From the NCBI GenBank assembly GCA_022495995.1, contig JAFEMH010001248.1, forward strand, positions 186,001 through 250,000: DNA of 64,000 nt, written 5' to 3'. Each line of letters opens with the position of its first letter. The stretch's first letter is position 1. The notes beneath the pieces were generated by a model, which did no database searches, was not told where the DNA came from, and was given only the letters and a program-made list of their open reading frames with translations. The stretch is from Adenophora triphylla var. japonica (Eukaryota; Streptophyta; Magnoliopsida; Asterales; Campanulaceae). This document shows positions 32,690 through 44,537 of this stretch, piece by piece. The position numbers and the translations under genes were made by a program.

Positions 32690-34560
32690 ATGGCTCCCAA
32701 ACCAACAAAGAAAGACATCTTTGGAGGTAACATTCTCCCAAGCTTTTTCGAATCAGAAGAGGGAAAGCTTCTACAAACCATGTTGACTGCTGCTGGTCTT
32801 CTCCCTTTTCTGATGCCTGAAGGAAATGATGACATCATGTTTGAGCTAGTAAATGAGCTCTTCAACAATGGAAAACTGGATGAGAATTTGAAGATCGGTG
32901 ATGTATCCCATATTTCCTCATCGGTTGGTGGTGTTCCTATTATACTCTCCCCATCCTCCATTGCCGATGCATTCCCTACCGTTCCCTCAACCAGTTCATC
33001 CTCCATCACTTCCAAAGACATGGAGTTAGCCTGGTCAAGTGTTCGAGGTACAGATCCCTTCGTGACTGGTGAAGGAAACAAGAAGGCTGACCTAGATGTT
33101 ATTCATTACGCTCTAGCCGAGGTGATTGACCGATGCGTTATATGCCGGTCTGGTTCCCATCATTGTATTACTATGATACAATGGGAAGCCATTGCAGCTG
33201 TGATACTTCAAAGGAACTTCAATTGGTGTTCCTTCATTTACAGAGTAATCTTGATTGCATTCAAGAAGTTCAAGAAGGAGAAGCATCTGACTAGGACGAA
33301 CAAAGCCAAGCCTTGTCACTATCTTCTCCTCAGTTGCATTCTTATGAGAATCCCTTCCATCTTTGCCATATCAGGCAATCAGCCATCTGTTCCTAAATCC
33401 TTTGTCAAAGCATTCGACAGAGCTGATTCTGCCAGGATTCTCAAGGAAGCCAAACCTATGGCTGCTATTGCTGACTCAACCGAAGCTCAACGGGCCAAAA
33501 AGAAACCTTCCCAACCGAAGACAAAGAAGGCAACCGATGTCCCCAAATCGGTAACTGAACAATCCAAGCCTGCTCAACCGATCCCCTCACCGGCCAAAAG
33601 GAAATCTCCTGATCATGATGATAATGAACCAATCTCAACCATTATCCGACCTAGAAAGACAGCGAGGAAATCAGCCAAACTTCCTACTCCTCTAACCTCC
33701 TCAAAATCAAAACCAATCCCAAAAACCCCTTTCCAAATTTCCAAGGAAAATTATGAAAGAAGGAAGAGGATTGAGGCAGATATCACTTCATTTATATCGT
33801 TCATTCCAAACCGGCTACTCAGTCTTGATACCCTAACCGATGATATTCCTATCACCGGTCATGCCTCCAACCCTTCTTACCGATGATGTCAACCTATCCG
33901 AAATCCTACCTTCCATATCGTCCATAATAACCCTTGGTCCTTCAACCCTCAGTCTGCTCCCTCACCAAATTGGGTATATCCCATTGATCATTTGCCACCG
34001 TTCATTCGGAAACTTCTTCAGTTCCACGAGATCAACAAGTCATCCGTACCGGTTGGTAATCTCCAAGACTACATTGATTTTGGTAACCGACATGAAGAGA
34101 AGGGAGTTTACTTCAGCCGACCATGCAGACTCATAGATTATGACCTTACTTCTTCTCGGCTCAGTCTAATCAAAGTTTACAACAAATTCTTTGATCAGCT
34201 TCCTCTCAAATGGAATGCTGTGTATTTGGCCCATGATAGATTGAGACAGGACATGATGGTCCAATCAGTTTGGGCAGATTTTGCCATTCTATATGGAGCC
34301 AGAGATACTTTGATTGAGACTGACCTCTATCAGTCTGGCAGGTATGAGATGGAGTTTGACTCTCTACCCAACTTTGATTCTGAGCCTGTCTGTCTTGGCC
34401 CCAGGAAGAATCAGTTGATTAGGAATGTAATGGATGTGCTGGATAATCTCTTGGACATGGATGCTGAGCTTAAGGGGTCTGGAAACATATCTCTTGCCGA
34501 TTTCTTTTCTGCTGTCAGTCCAACACAACCAAATGGCCTACTGAAATTACCCGAGATTTT
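32690..34560 (+). pseudogene. Element E downstream accessory ORF (one stop, 3' end lost)
   Basis: Opens with MAPKPTKKDIFGG and runs to 33886, where a single TGA interrupts; the same frame continues to about 34560. The N-terminal part holds an ordered stretch (CVICRSGSHHCITMIQWEA, RNFNWCSFIYRVI). The middle is Lys/Pro-rich with nuclear-localisation-like clusters (33480-33730). The C-terminal part is ordered again. I see no transmembrane segment or signal peptide, so I would not call it envelope-like. It resembles the putative plant transposon proteins carried as extra ORFs by other retrotransposons, but I do not recognise its function. Cut by element F. Confidence 0.65.
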
Positions 34561-34601
34561 CACGCAAGGCGAAAAGGTGCTTGTCTTTTGCGGAGGGTTG
34601 G

Positions 34602-36660
34602 TGTCTGAGACCTCGCTTTTGGGAAGGGAGAGGAGTTGCCACGCACTTTTTGTATTTTCAGCCCAAACGTTGAGAAACGGCTATTGGTTGAAAATGGTGT
34701 CGTTTTTATTGGTAGCAAAAACTTAGGAAAAGGCTTTGAAAACAGGGAGTCATTTTTATTGGTAGAAAAAACAAGTAAAAAGCTTTTTAGTACCAGAGAT
34801 TGTTAGGTTCGGAAGTCACATTACGTTTCGGGAAGAGTATATTGAGATCACCCGAAACACCTCGTATGACGAGTCTTTCTACCTTTCTCGAAATCGTGTG
34901 CGTGTGTGTGTGTGTTTGTATTTTTTGAAATGGGGGGCTTGAATGACAAGCTTAATCTTGGTTTGAGTGTCAAACGTTGATTATGGTTCTGTTTGAAAAG
35001 GCGAGCGTTTGAATGACAAACGTCAGTTTTGGAAGTTTTTAGGAAAAGTGGCGCGAATGTTGATTTTAACTATTTATCTTAAGTGTCAAATGTTGACTTT
35101 TAAGAAAAGAGCTTTTGAATGTCAAACGTCAGATTTTGAGTTTGAAGATGAGCGTTTGGATGCCAAACGTCATTTCGCGAATTTTGAAAGAGAGTTCGAA
35201 GGGCGAACTCCGGTTTTGAACCAGGCATGTCATTGTTAACGATTTTACGGGAAAAATGTATTAAATGATTTTGAGTGTCAAATGGCGGCTTTTAAGTTTG
35301 AAGATGATCCTTTGGATGTCAAACGTCATTTCGTGCGTTTTGAAAGAGAGTTTGAAGGGCGAACTCCGGTTTTGAACCGGGCATTACATTGTTAGCATTT
35401 TTATAGGAAAAAGGCATTAAATGATATGCGATCAATGAATCGGGTTGCGACTTGGACTTTGAAAAGTAAATACTATCACGATCCAAACGGGTCGGACTTT
35501 GTAAATGACAGTATTTAAAGTGCGGTATCGACGGAATCAAACGATCCGGAATTGTAAAGTACGATCGACGAGCCAAACGGCTCGGAATTGTAAAGTTGCA
35601 TGAAAGTAAAGGACGTTCGACGGATTAAAAAATCCGGAATTTGTAAATGACATGGAAAGTAAATGACGATCGACGGATCAAACGATCCGGAATTGTAAAT
35701 GACATAAAAGTAAACGGAACGGGGCCGAAACGCCGTTTTAACCCGAGATTACTTCTCTTACGGGAAGAGAAGAGGATCACGGACTAAAAAGGACCCCGTT
35801 AGACGATAAAGTCTACATTTCAACAACGTCGTCCGAAACGGTTGTAGCGACTGGCGCGTAAACCGAGACAGAATGAGAGTTTAAAGAGAGAGGGAGCTAC
35901 CTATGGCTAAGGTCAGCTCCTTTGGCTCGGTGTACGTATACGGGATACAAAAGTGTGTTTGGAATGGTGTTTCGAGGTGGCGGGGGTCGTATTTGATCGA
36001 AATACGGAGTTTTCACGCAAAACGAGGTAAAATTGGGGCTCGGGAAGGGGTAAAACCAGTTTAGGCCGTGGGTTTTGGGTGAAAGGGAGTAATTTTTGTT
36101 GTTGTAAATGGCTTTGACAGCCTCTGTATTTATAGGTGAAATTTCAGCATGAGTTCGGACAGACTTAGGGTGAAATCCAGGGGGTTTTGTGAAATTTGGA
36201 AATTGGAGGGACTTGCTGGAAATTTCTGAAATGTTTGCAAATGAGTCCGGCCGGACTGAGACTGTATACCAGGGGTATTTTTGTCTTTTCACTCTGAATT
36301 TGATTGAAAGGTGACTAGGGAGCTGTGGCATGCAAGCCACGTGTCCCTGTGACTCACAGGCTCGTGGGAGTTCGTGCCATATTTCCTGATTTTGTCCATT
36401 TTTAAAATAACTGTTCGAAAAATGTCCGAAACGCCCCCGGAAAGTGCCGGAAAGTGCGTTTTTCAGGGAAAGCCGTACTTTTACATGCAACGACGTGTGT
36501 TGAGTACGCTTCGACGTTGGGATGCTCGGGGCAGTCCTGAGACGTTTCGTTGGCTTGAGAACGGGGAGCTTAATGGGTTCTGGTTAACCTGGAGCGGGCC
36601 AGTTAACGGATTCCGGTTAACTTCTAACGGATTTTGGCGATCCGGATTTGGGTACTTACA
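34602..36660 (-). repeat. Element F 3' LTR
   Basis: On the minus strand it starts TGTAAGTACCC at 36660, preceded by the polypurine tract CTGAGGGGCTAAC. The TATA box CTATAAATACAG (minus) lies at about 36125-36136. Two copies of the F motif lie upstream of it: GAGTCCGGCCGGACTGAG at 36244-36261 and a degenerate copy at 36151-36168. An array of covarying hairpins occupies 35480-35688. Dispersed TTTGAATGTCAAA-type palindromes lie at 34960-35330. The left end is placed at TGTCTGAGACC (34602) by similarity to the ends of C and G LTRs. Confidence 0.75.
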
Positions 36661-38285
36661 GTTAGCCCCTCAGCGACGTAACTTCCGAAGGAAGTGGGGT
36701 CGTTGAAAAAGATAAGGATCCAAATCGGGGGATGCCTTACTTTGAAAGACCTGGGCGGTTAGCTGGCTGGACCCTTAGCGAAAAGATTCCTACGTATCCC
36801 GAGCGGGAATCAAGCCGATCGTAGTTCGTAGGTGCAAGGGGCCGCGCGTGGGGACCTTGACCTGAGCGAGACTGTTGGGAGGCATCTAAACCTGAATGAG
36901 ACCATCGCGAGGTACCTGTACCTGAATGGAGACTATTGTGAGGCGTCTGAACCTGGGATTTCCGAAACCTTCGAGGGCGTGTGGTGCCTCAGACCATTGT
37001 TGATGAAACATACGATGGCGTGTGGCGCCTCAAACCGGAGTGACTGGAACATACGAGGGCGTGTGGCGCCTCAAACCGGAGTTGCAAGGATACGTTTATC
37101 CTGGGACGAAGGCGTTTGTGCCTTGAGTGCTGGGCTTATGATGACGGCCAGGTTTATCCTCCGGGGACAGGATGGCAATGATGGGAATGGTTGTGTTAAA
37201 CTGGCGTTATTTACAACACAGAAGGATTGACGTTCTAACCACGGGGTTAGGAACGGGATGTGGTCTCGGGAGAGGCTGACACATCACTGGGGAAGAGCGT
37301 CCAGGGTTCTGACGGGGTCAGTTAGGAACTGAGGGGGTTGATTGACGTTTCTTCTTAGGCGAATGGCCTTAGGATCCTGCTGGGGATGAACATTCGGGCT
37401 TATGGTGATGGTCGAAGAGGGAATGTTGTGCGGGCTTACCTTGATGGCCGCTGAGGTGGGATGATCGGGCTTACGACTGGCGGTCGAGGAAGTGAACGTT
37501 GGTGAAAACCAATAGAAATTTTGACGTCGGGAGATGAAATTGTAACTGGAACGTCCGGAGGCAGGATTGAGCGTTTGAATGTCAAACGTCGATTTGGGGC
37601 AGGAATGAGCGTTTGAATGTCAAACGTAAACTGGGACGGAAGTGAGTGTTTGAATGTCAAACGTCAACTGGGACGGAAGTGAGCGTTTGAATGTCAAACG
37701 TCTACTGGGAATGTAAATGAGCGTTTGAATGTCAAACGTCAACTGGGATGGAAGTGAGCGTTTGAATGTCAAACGTCAACTGGGACAGAAGTCAGCGTTT
37801 GAATGTCAAACGTCTACTGGGAATGTAAATGAGCGTTTGAATGTCAAACGTCAACTGGGATTTAACGTCTGGAGACGAGCATTAGTGAAAACTAACTGGG
37901 AATTTAACGTATGGAGACGGGCGTTAGTGAAAACTAACTGAGAATTTAACGTCTGGAGACGAGCGTTAGTGAAAACTAACGGGACTTGACCTCGGGGGAG
38001 GGGTGTTAGAAATGTCTAACTTGGGGGAAATTTTACACTTTTGGGGGCCAAAAGGGGTAAAATTGAAACTGCGCAAAGTTGAGGGGCTAAATTGGCAAGG
38101 AATCTTTCTGCTGCAGAAAGAGTCCTGCCGGACTGAACCTGAAGTTGACCAGGTTCATTCCAGCGCCGAGGCAGAGGCAAAATTGTCCATTTTCTTCCAT
38201 TTTTCCAGGCGAAAAAGAGAGGAAAGAGAGGAGAGAACCCTTCCCAAATTGTGAGGTTTGCTCAAATTCTTGAGGGAAAATCGAC
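36661..38285. repeat. Element F 3' untranslated region with tandem repeats
   Basis: Holds the polypurine tract next to the LTR, conserved block 2 (36787-36830, reverse), several GGCGTGTGGCGCCTCAAACC-like copies (36975-37085), and from 37567 to about 37860 eight or so copies of a 38-40 base unit centred on GCGTTTGAATGTCAAACGT. A second repeat, GTCTGGAGACGAGCRTTAG, occurs three times at 37866-37980. The aORF1 promoter region, with motif GAGTCCTGCCGGACTGAA (38120-38137), is at the right end. Confidence 0.8.
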
Positions 38286-40906
38286 ATGGAAGGTGATTTG
38301 GGACCAATGGCTCGTCATGGAAGGACCAATAACGAAAGAACGCGGTTGGTTCGGACCATTCGAACCACCACTCTTCCATTGAATCCGGCGGAGTTCTACC
38401 CGGCTAGGGAGAACCACAAATCCAAAGGAGGGATCGAGAGACAGGTAAACTTCCTTCAAATTCCATTAATTTTAAGAATGTGCATTCTTTAAATGTTAGG
38501 AATTTGACTAGAAATGAGTTAGGGATTTTGGTGCCCGAATTGGGGCTTTTGACTTTGCTATGTGCCTTTGTCAAAATTGACTAGAGTGTAGTTCAATTGA
38601 CACCATGGGTAGATGGCATAAAAATTTTGGTTGCAAAATTCCATGCCTAGATGTGTTTTCCGAATATAAAGTATGTTTAAATCGTGACGGAGTAAATTTT
38701 CGAAATGTTCGAAAGGATTTGAAAGTTCCGAATTCGACGGAGTTTTCGAAGGGCTTTGAAAATTCCGGATTCGACGGAGTTTTCGAAATGCTTTGAAAGT
38801 TCCGGATTCGACGGAGTTTTTGAAAAGCTTTGAAATCTTGGACCGTTAAAACTCCAACCGGGATGGAAATATTTTAGGAAAAATGAGAACTGTATCTGCA
38901 TTGCATCATTTTGACATGCGTTCGTGCACTCTGTTGATGTCGCTTCTGTATTAACGTATTTTGCCATGTTCACCTGCAGGGGCGAGGGACAGTTGACGTT
39001 CACACCTTGAAGAGTCGGGGAGCCTTTGAGGCAGTGCGAGCGTTGTGGGAGATACTCCCGGACGAGGCTCGAGACGGAGAGAGGAGTCCACGACAGCTTG
39101 TGATTGACTCCAGCTTGGCTGGATTTATCAGCGCGGTAGCCGCGGTGGCTGTGACGCAGAGGGAGAGGTCCATGTACGTAGCTCTGAGCGAGTACTGGTG
39201 GGACACGACCCACACTTTTCACTTCAGGTGGGGGGAGGCGACTGTGACTCCCACTGACTTTGCTGCTATCACTGGGCTGCCTACCTGGGGCAACGCGCTG
39301 GTGTGGGTGGATGGCTATACCCCGGGGCAGTTGTCGGAGCTGCTGGGTTTTGGTATCACCGATGCCAGGGGCTTAGGTATTCGGTACAGGGATGGAGATT
39401 CATCTGAGGAGGGGCATTGATGATTATGGGGAGGGGTCCCCGAGGATGACCGCTGAGCGTCTGGATCGAGGGTTCCTATGGTTCGCGCTGTCATCGACTC
39501 TGTTCCCTACTTCTGACGCGTCCTGTCACTTCCCTCTGCTCGGGTCGCTGACAGATCTGGATGCTGTGAGGGGGTTCGCATGGGGGGAGGCTGGACTGGC
39601 CGAGCTCTACCATGCCTTGGATCGGTTCTCGCAGGGAGAGGAGAACACCTTGTGCTGTTTCTCGTTCCCTTTGGATGTAAGTTCACATCTTTTTCTATTC
39701 CTTGTCTCATTTTGTACTCGTATGTATCTGCTTTGTAGCTGACATAACTTTCCATTTGCTTGGCAGGTCTGGTGCTTTGAGGTGTTCAGCCCACAGCGGT
39801 GGGAGATTAGGGAGGCGTACCAGACCCTGTTCCCTGCCATGATGTCTTGGCAGAAGAATGCGAAAAAGGCAGTGTCATCGAGAGAGGGCACTCAGTTGAC
39901 GTACGCGGAGGTGTCTCAGGCCCTGAGCCGAGAGTTCTCCGAGCGGATCCAGCTGACCTGGTGGAGCCGGATTCACGCTGGTACGGTTCAGGTTGCTAGT
40001 GAGGTTACGCGTCGGCGAAAGCTGCTGGTGGGACTTCACTGCGATGCTATGTATCTGGGGGAGAGGGTGACTCGTCAGCACGGTCCGGGGTACCTTCCTA
40101 TGGTGCCGGTGGACCCGCCTCTGCACATGCAGCATCCTTTGTCGATGCCGATGGAGGAGTTGGAGAGGTATAGACAGGGTGTGTTCTATACCGAGCTTGT
40201 CATAGAGGGTGCCGACTATGACACTTTCTTGAGGATGAGGCTGAGGAGCCCACAGGTGCAGCACAGGGAGGGCGAGGGTCCTGGATATCCCCGAGATCTC
40301 CCGCTCCCACGTGCTAGGATGGCGTATGAGGGGCTGGATGGTTCCCATAGGCGGTTGGTGATCCCCATCCCGGAGGTGGCTAGGCCTCAGTACAGAGTGG
40401 ACCCCAATGCTTCGGTGAGCGCTTTTGATTTTCTGCATTTGATAGTAGTATTCTGCAAATGTTGCATCTGTACTGTCTGCTTGTCTTCTGACGACTTTCC
40501 TGGTTTGCAGGTGTCTGGCCATACGTACAACTAGGCTGTGAGGCAGTTGGACGGGTGGGCCAACTATGCTAGGAGGCTCGTGGAGTTCCTGCGGTGCAAT
40601 TCCCGGAGGAGTGCGGCTGTACATGAGCCGAGGCCGTCTAGGCCGAGAGATTCGTCTGCCTCCACGACTGGTGGAGCGGACTTTGCGCAGGGATTTGGCC
40701 AGTTCTCGGGCGGAACGGCGGGGTTCGGAGCTCGTCCTTCTTCGCACTCGGGGCACGAACAGGGAGAGTCCTCGGGGGCACAGGAGCGGAGGCGGCCTTT
40801 CGCGTATTCCCGCCTGGAGGAATTTGGAGAGTACCTGTCCTCGGTGGACCCGGCTGCTGCGGGGCAGTACATCGAGTGCTCGGATGACGAGCAGGACTCT
40901 GAGTAG
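38286..40906 (+). pseudogene. Element F antisense gene aORF1 (four exons, lightly broken)
   Basis: Exon 1 38286-38444, exon 2 38980-39676, exon 3 39767-40414, exon 4 40511-40906, all with GT/AG borders. Exons 1 and 3 are exact multiples of three, as in G. Exon 2 carries the mobile-domain-like WWDTTHTFHFRWGEATVTPTDFAAI and one frameshift near 39400. Exon 3 has YLGERVTRQHGPG and a VIPIPEVARPQYRVDPNAS end. Exon 4 has one in-frame TAG near 40533, then a Ser/Gly/Arg-rich tail. The motif GAGTCCTGCCGGACTGA lies 150-165 bases before the ATG. Function unknown. Confidence 0.82.
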
Positions 40907-41295
40907 TCCTCTTTTATTGCTTTTTTTAGACAAAATGCGTGTATTGTCCAAAAATAATTTGACCTGTATTTGAAAAGGCGCCCTTGAGGCGGAACCTGTA
41001 CTTTGCATATCTATTTAGTGATTACCTTCTTTTTATTTTGGCAATTAAGCAAGTAGGTTGATCAAAAATAAATAAATAAAACATGCATAAAAAATTGAAT
41101 GGGTCAAAAATTATGCCTATATGCACTGATATTTAATTGCACTGTTGCACGAGCCCGGGGCGGAAGAGGTGTTGGCAGTGGTTGATTGAAACCATGGGAG
41201 CACGCAGATTCAATAAAGCATGAACAGGGCTTGGTTTGGAATTGTTTCCAATTTGAGAGCAGCTGGCTGCAGAGTTGACCAAGTCAACTGCAGAA

Positions 41296-41314
41296 AGAGT
41301 CCGGCCGGACTGAG
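41296..41314 (+). promoter_or_regulatory. F-family motif before aORF2
   Basis: AGAGTCCGGCCGGACTGAG, about 125-140 bases before the aORF2 ATG. The same palindrome with the same flanks is in the LTR (36244-36261) and before aORF1 (38120-38137). Confidence 0.7.
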
Positions 41315-41437
41315 GATGAATTTCCAGAATCTTTTAAATTGCAGTTTCTGCTTTGCAATTCGTAAGAAACTGCGGGTTTAACTTGGTCCATTAGCTGAAT
41401 TTCTTTCAAATTCCTAAGGTTTCCTTCACTTTCTTTC

Positions 41438-42936
41438 ATGGCTCCCTTTCCTAAGCTATCGTCTCGGATGCAAGAGCGATACTTGGAGAATTTCCAGTCG
41501 TGGGTACGAAACCACACGAGGCAAAACAAGGGGTTTTTCGAAGGCTGTTACGGGATGAAATCTGTTTGGGCTTTGAAGGAGCTCATGCCAGATTGGGATT
41601 TTTTGAGAGCTGCGGCTCGTTTCTGGGACGTACGGAGGAATGTGTACAGCTTTTCGTACAACAAAATCACTCCCACGTTCGAAGATTTCCGGGCCATTCT
41701 AGGATGACCTGAGACGGAACAGCTAGTTCTTCCCTATGCGGGTGGCATGGCCACTGTTGAGAAGTTAGCGTCTCTACTTGGTATCTCGGCTGGAGAAGCA
41801 TACGGGATGCTGATATTGAACATAGACTATGTCGACATTTCGGGACTGCCCGATAGATTTGCTAGTGGTGAGGGGAGCGTTTTTGCGTGGGATGCGTTTG
41901 CTCTGTGCACGATTGCTACTTTGTTCACATTCACGTCCCTGGGTGTGTGCCATCACAGTGTACTGGACCTGGTGAGGCAGTGCCAAAACGGGGGAGACAT
42001 CGTGCCTTTGGTTCTGGGCGAGACGTTCCTGGGCATAGGTCGGATGGCGATCGGCAGCCGATACATGTGGGGAGGGAGTCCCGCTATGCTCACTATGTGG
42101 TTGAGGGAGAGATTGCAGATGATGCCCGAGGTGCCAATGTCTTGTGACGCTTGGTCCTTTTCTCGACGTCCTCTAGTGATAGGGGGCGATCAGGCTGAGC
42201 TGGAGCTCTGGATGGCCAGACTCCGCACGTATCACTTGCGATGGTGGGTTCCTCACTGGAAGTTACAGACTTGTCGGACCGCTCAGGAGGGTCTCTTGGT
42301 TGTCAGAGTGCCGGGGCTGTCCCAGACGGCCTTCTATATTCCATCCTTGGTTCTGCGACAGTACGGGCTGGAGCAGGTGCCATTGACGGGCTTGAGTCAT
42401 GCTGCTACCTTCGAGGTGGGATCTCTGCTAATGGAAGATCCTTCGATGGTATTGCAGCTCACGCGGTTGTGGCAATACATGTCCTTTCCTGCTAGGGTTC
42501 TCTTTCACTGGAGAGGGGGCACTGTTCTGTCTACGCAGTATCAGAACTGGTATGAAGAGTGTATGGGGGAGACACAGATGTCTATCTTGTAGAGACGGAG
42601 GGAGCTGTTGGGTGTTGATTACCTTGATAGCTCGACTTTGAGGAGGACCGAAGCGGGGACTAACCCTCAGAATCGTACTGGGGACGACATGGCTGACTAT
42701 GAGGCCAATGCTGATCGGGAGGCCGATCAAATCACGATTATGATGGCTCAAAGAGTGGCGGCTCAAGACAGAGCTAGGGAAAGGGCTGCATTGACAGCTA
42801 CATGCTTGACGGAGGCCTCGGGAAGGGTCCCTGAGCCAGGTAGAAGGACTACCGGAATATTCCCTGTGAGGTGAAGAACACTCGCCATGGGAAAGGGAAG
42901 GGGAAGAAGGATGAAGGACCAAGTACGGGAAACTAG
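41438..42936 (+). pseudogene. Element F antisense gene aORF2 (two stops and a tail frameshift)
   Basis: Intronless, about 490 residues. It starts MAPFPKLSSRM. Signature FWDVRRNVYSFSYNKITPTFEDFRAI at about 41620-41697; TGA at 41705-41707; then open to a TAG at 42590-42592, then open again to 42874, all in one frame. The middle holds LVLGETFLGIGRM, SPAMLTMWLRERL, VPGLSQTAFYIPSLVLRQYG and LSTQYQNWYEEC. The basic tail (HGKGKGKKDEGP) is in another frame and ends near 42936. Order and spacing match aORF2 of D and G. Function unknown. Confidence 0.82.
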
Positions 42937-43375
42937 GTTGACCTTGCTGTCCAGAGTATCCACACACTGTCATTGTAGACACATTAACTGATTAATGTTT
43001 TATTGTAGTTTTGCTAGCGTGTAGCGAGTCAAGAGTTGACCGTGCTTGAACTCATCAAAGATTGTTTTAACCGTAACGAATTTGTAGGTTAATTGAAAAG
43101 AGTTTTTCGAAACGCAAGCAATTGATGCTTATTTTTTTTGAGACCGAACCAATGATGGCTGCCTACGTTCTCCTTTTACAATTGGACTAAGGGGATCAGG
43201 TCACCGTAGTTCGACACTTTAGGTGAATTTGAGAAAGATAAAGACAAAAGAAGCGCGACCCTGTTTTTTACTTGGATCATTGTTAGGAATGTATCTAGTT
43301 GGGTATTACTCTTTTAGAACTTTAATTTTACTGAGGGGTGGTGTATGGGGAAGGAGAGTTGACTCGTGCTCTTCC
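42937..43375. other. Element F spacer between aORF2 and pol
   Basis: No gene. It holds conserved block 1 in reverse (43159-43214: TGCCTACGTTCTCCTTTTACA...AAGGGGATCAGG...GTAGTTCGAC). It lies between the 3' ends of two convergent transcription units. Confidence 0.65.
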
Positions 43376-44537
43376 TCAAACGAAGTATCTGCGGAGCTTG
43401 CTTCCGTTCACGGGGTTAACGAAAGGATTCCCGTCCAAATCTTCTAACTTCATGACTCCTCCAGAGAAGATTCTTTGTACCATGAACGGTCCTATCCACG
43501 TAGGCTCCCACTTTCCGAGGGGATTGGTCTGCGTAGGAGGCTTTTTCTTTAGCACCAAGTCGCCTTCTCTAATGTCTCGGATCTTGACTTTCTTATCGAA
43601 TGCTCGGGCCATTCTGCTTTGGTAGGCTCGAGTGTGTTCCATGGCTTTTAATCTGCGCTCGTCTAGTAGAGCAAGTTCGTCGTGACGGCTCTGTAGCCAT
43701 TCGAATTCATTTATCCCGTTTTCCAAGAGGACTCGGAGGGATGGAATTTCCAATTCCACGGGTAACATTGCTTCCATTTCGTAGGTAAGTGGGAACGGAG
43801 TCTCCCCTGTGGCGGTTCTGACTGATGTTCTGTATCCCCAGAGGGCTAGATGTAGCTTTTCGGGCCGATCCGACCTGCGAGTGGTCATCTTTCGATTATC
43901 ATTGCAAGAGTCTTGTTTCGCCTCTCTTGCACCATTGGTCTGTGGTCTGTAGGGAGAAGACTTGTGACGTGTAACTCTGAATTCGATCAGCAGTTGGTCA
44001 CAATCTCCTTCGAAGTGGGTCCCATTGTCGGATATGATCTCGTTGGGCACTCCGTATCGGCACATGATGTTCTCTTTGATGAACTCGGCCACCTTCTTAG
44101 AATTCAGTACCTTGTACGATCTGGCTTTTACCCATTTGGTGAAGTAGTCGACTGCGACTAGAATGAACTCGTGACCATTGCTCCTTGGCGGAGTGATCTT
44201 GCCGATGATGTCGATCCCCCATGTGGCGAAAGGCCATGGTGTAGTCATGCAATAGAGTTCATGAGGAGGGATGTGATTGAGGTTGGAGAACCGTTGACAT
44301 TTGTCGCAGCTTCAGACGAACTGGATGCAGTCTGTTTCCATTGATATCCAATAGTATCCCATACGGAGAATGATCTGTGTCAATGCTCGGGCGTTCATGT
44401 GAGGACCGCAGGTTCCGTTCTAAACTTCGTTCATTAGCTCGCTGGCTTTTTCTTTGTTTACACACCCAAGGAGTGGTCCTTGGTGGCGCTTCTTGTACAA
44501 CATACCCCCCAGAATGACGAAATGGGATGCCAGGCAT
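43376..44537 (-). pseudogene. pol: Element F integrase (broken)
   Basis: Minus strand: the HHCC zinc region lies around 44260-44450 with a premature stop replacing a residue near 44310, then the core TWGIDIIGKI (first Asp, about 44220), ISDNGTHFEGD (second Asp, about 44025) and NGAREAKQD at about 43930, where the expected Val before the catalytic Glu is Arg. It ends with LGKWEPTWIGPFMV and KLRRYFV. A frameshift lies between the zinc region and upstream RNase H. Close to the D and C integrases. Confidence 0.85.

Larger units (their letters stand above)
24006..34601 (+). mobile_element. Element E: Ty1/copia element, Sirevirus-like
   Basis: LTR, Met-tRNA PBS, gag with zinc knuckles, then protease, integrase, RT and RNase H in the copia order (integrase before RT), followed by an unusually long downstream region with an accessory ORF. 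A long LTR and an extra gene after pol are typical of Sirevirus-type copia elements. The right end, with PPT and 3' LTR, is missing: the accessory ORF is interrupted by element F at about 34601. The family motif AACCGRT is abundant throughout. Confidence 0.88.

Noticed and set aside
32690..34560. Envelope-like protein in copia E
   Set aside because: I see no signal peptide, no hydrophobic membrane segment and no coiled coil; the protein is basic and soluble-looking.
35009..36490. ORFs of 76-197 residues in the F LTR
   Set aside because: They lie in an LTR full of tandem repeats and have no recognisable domain.
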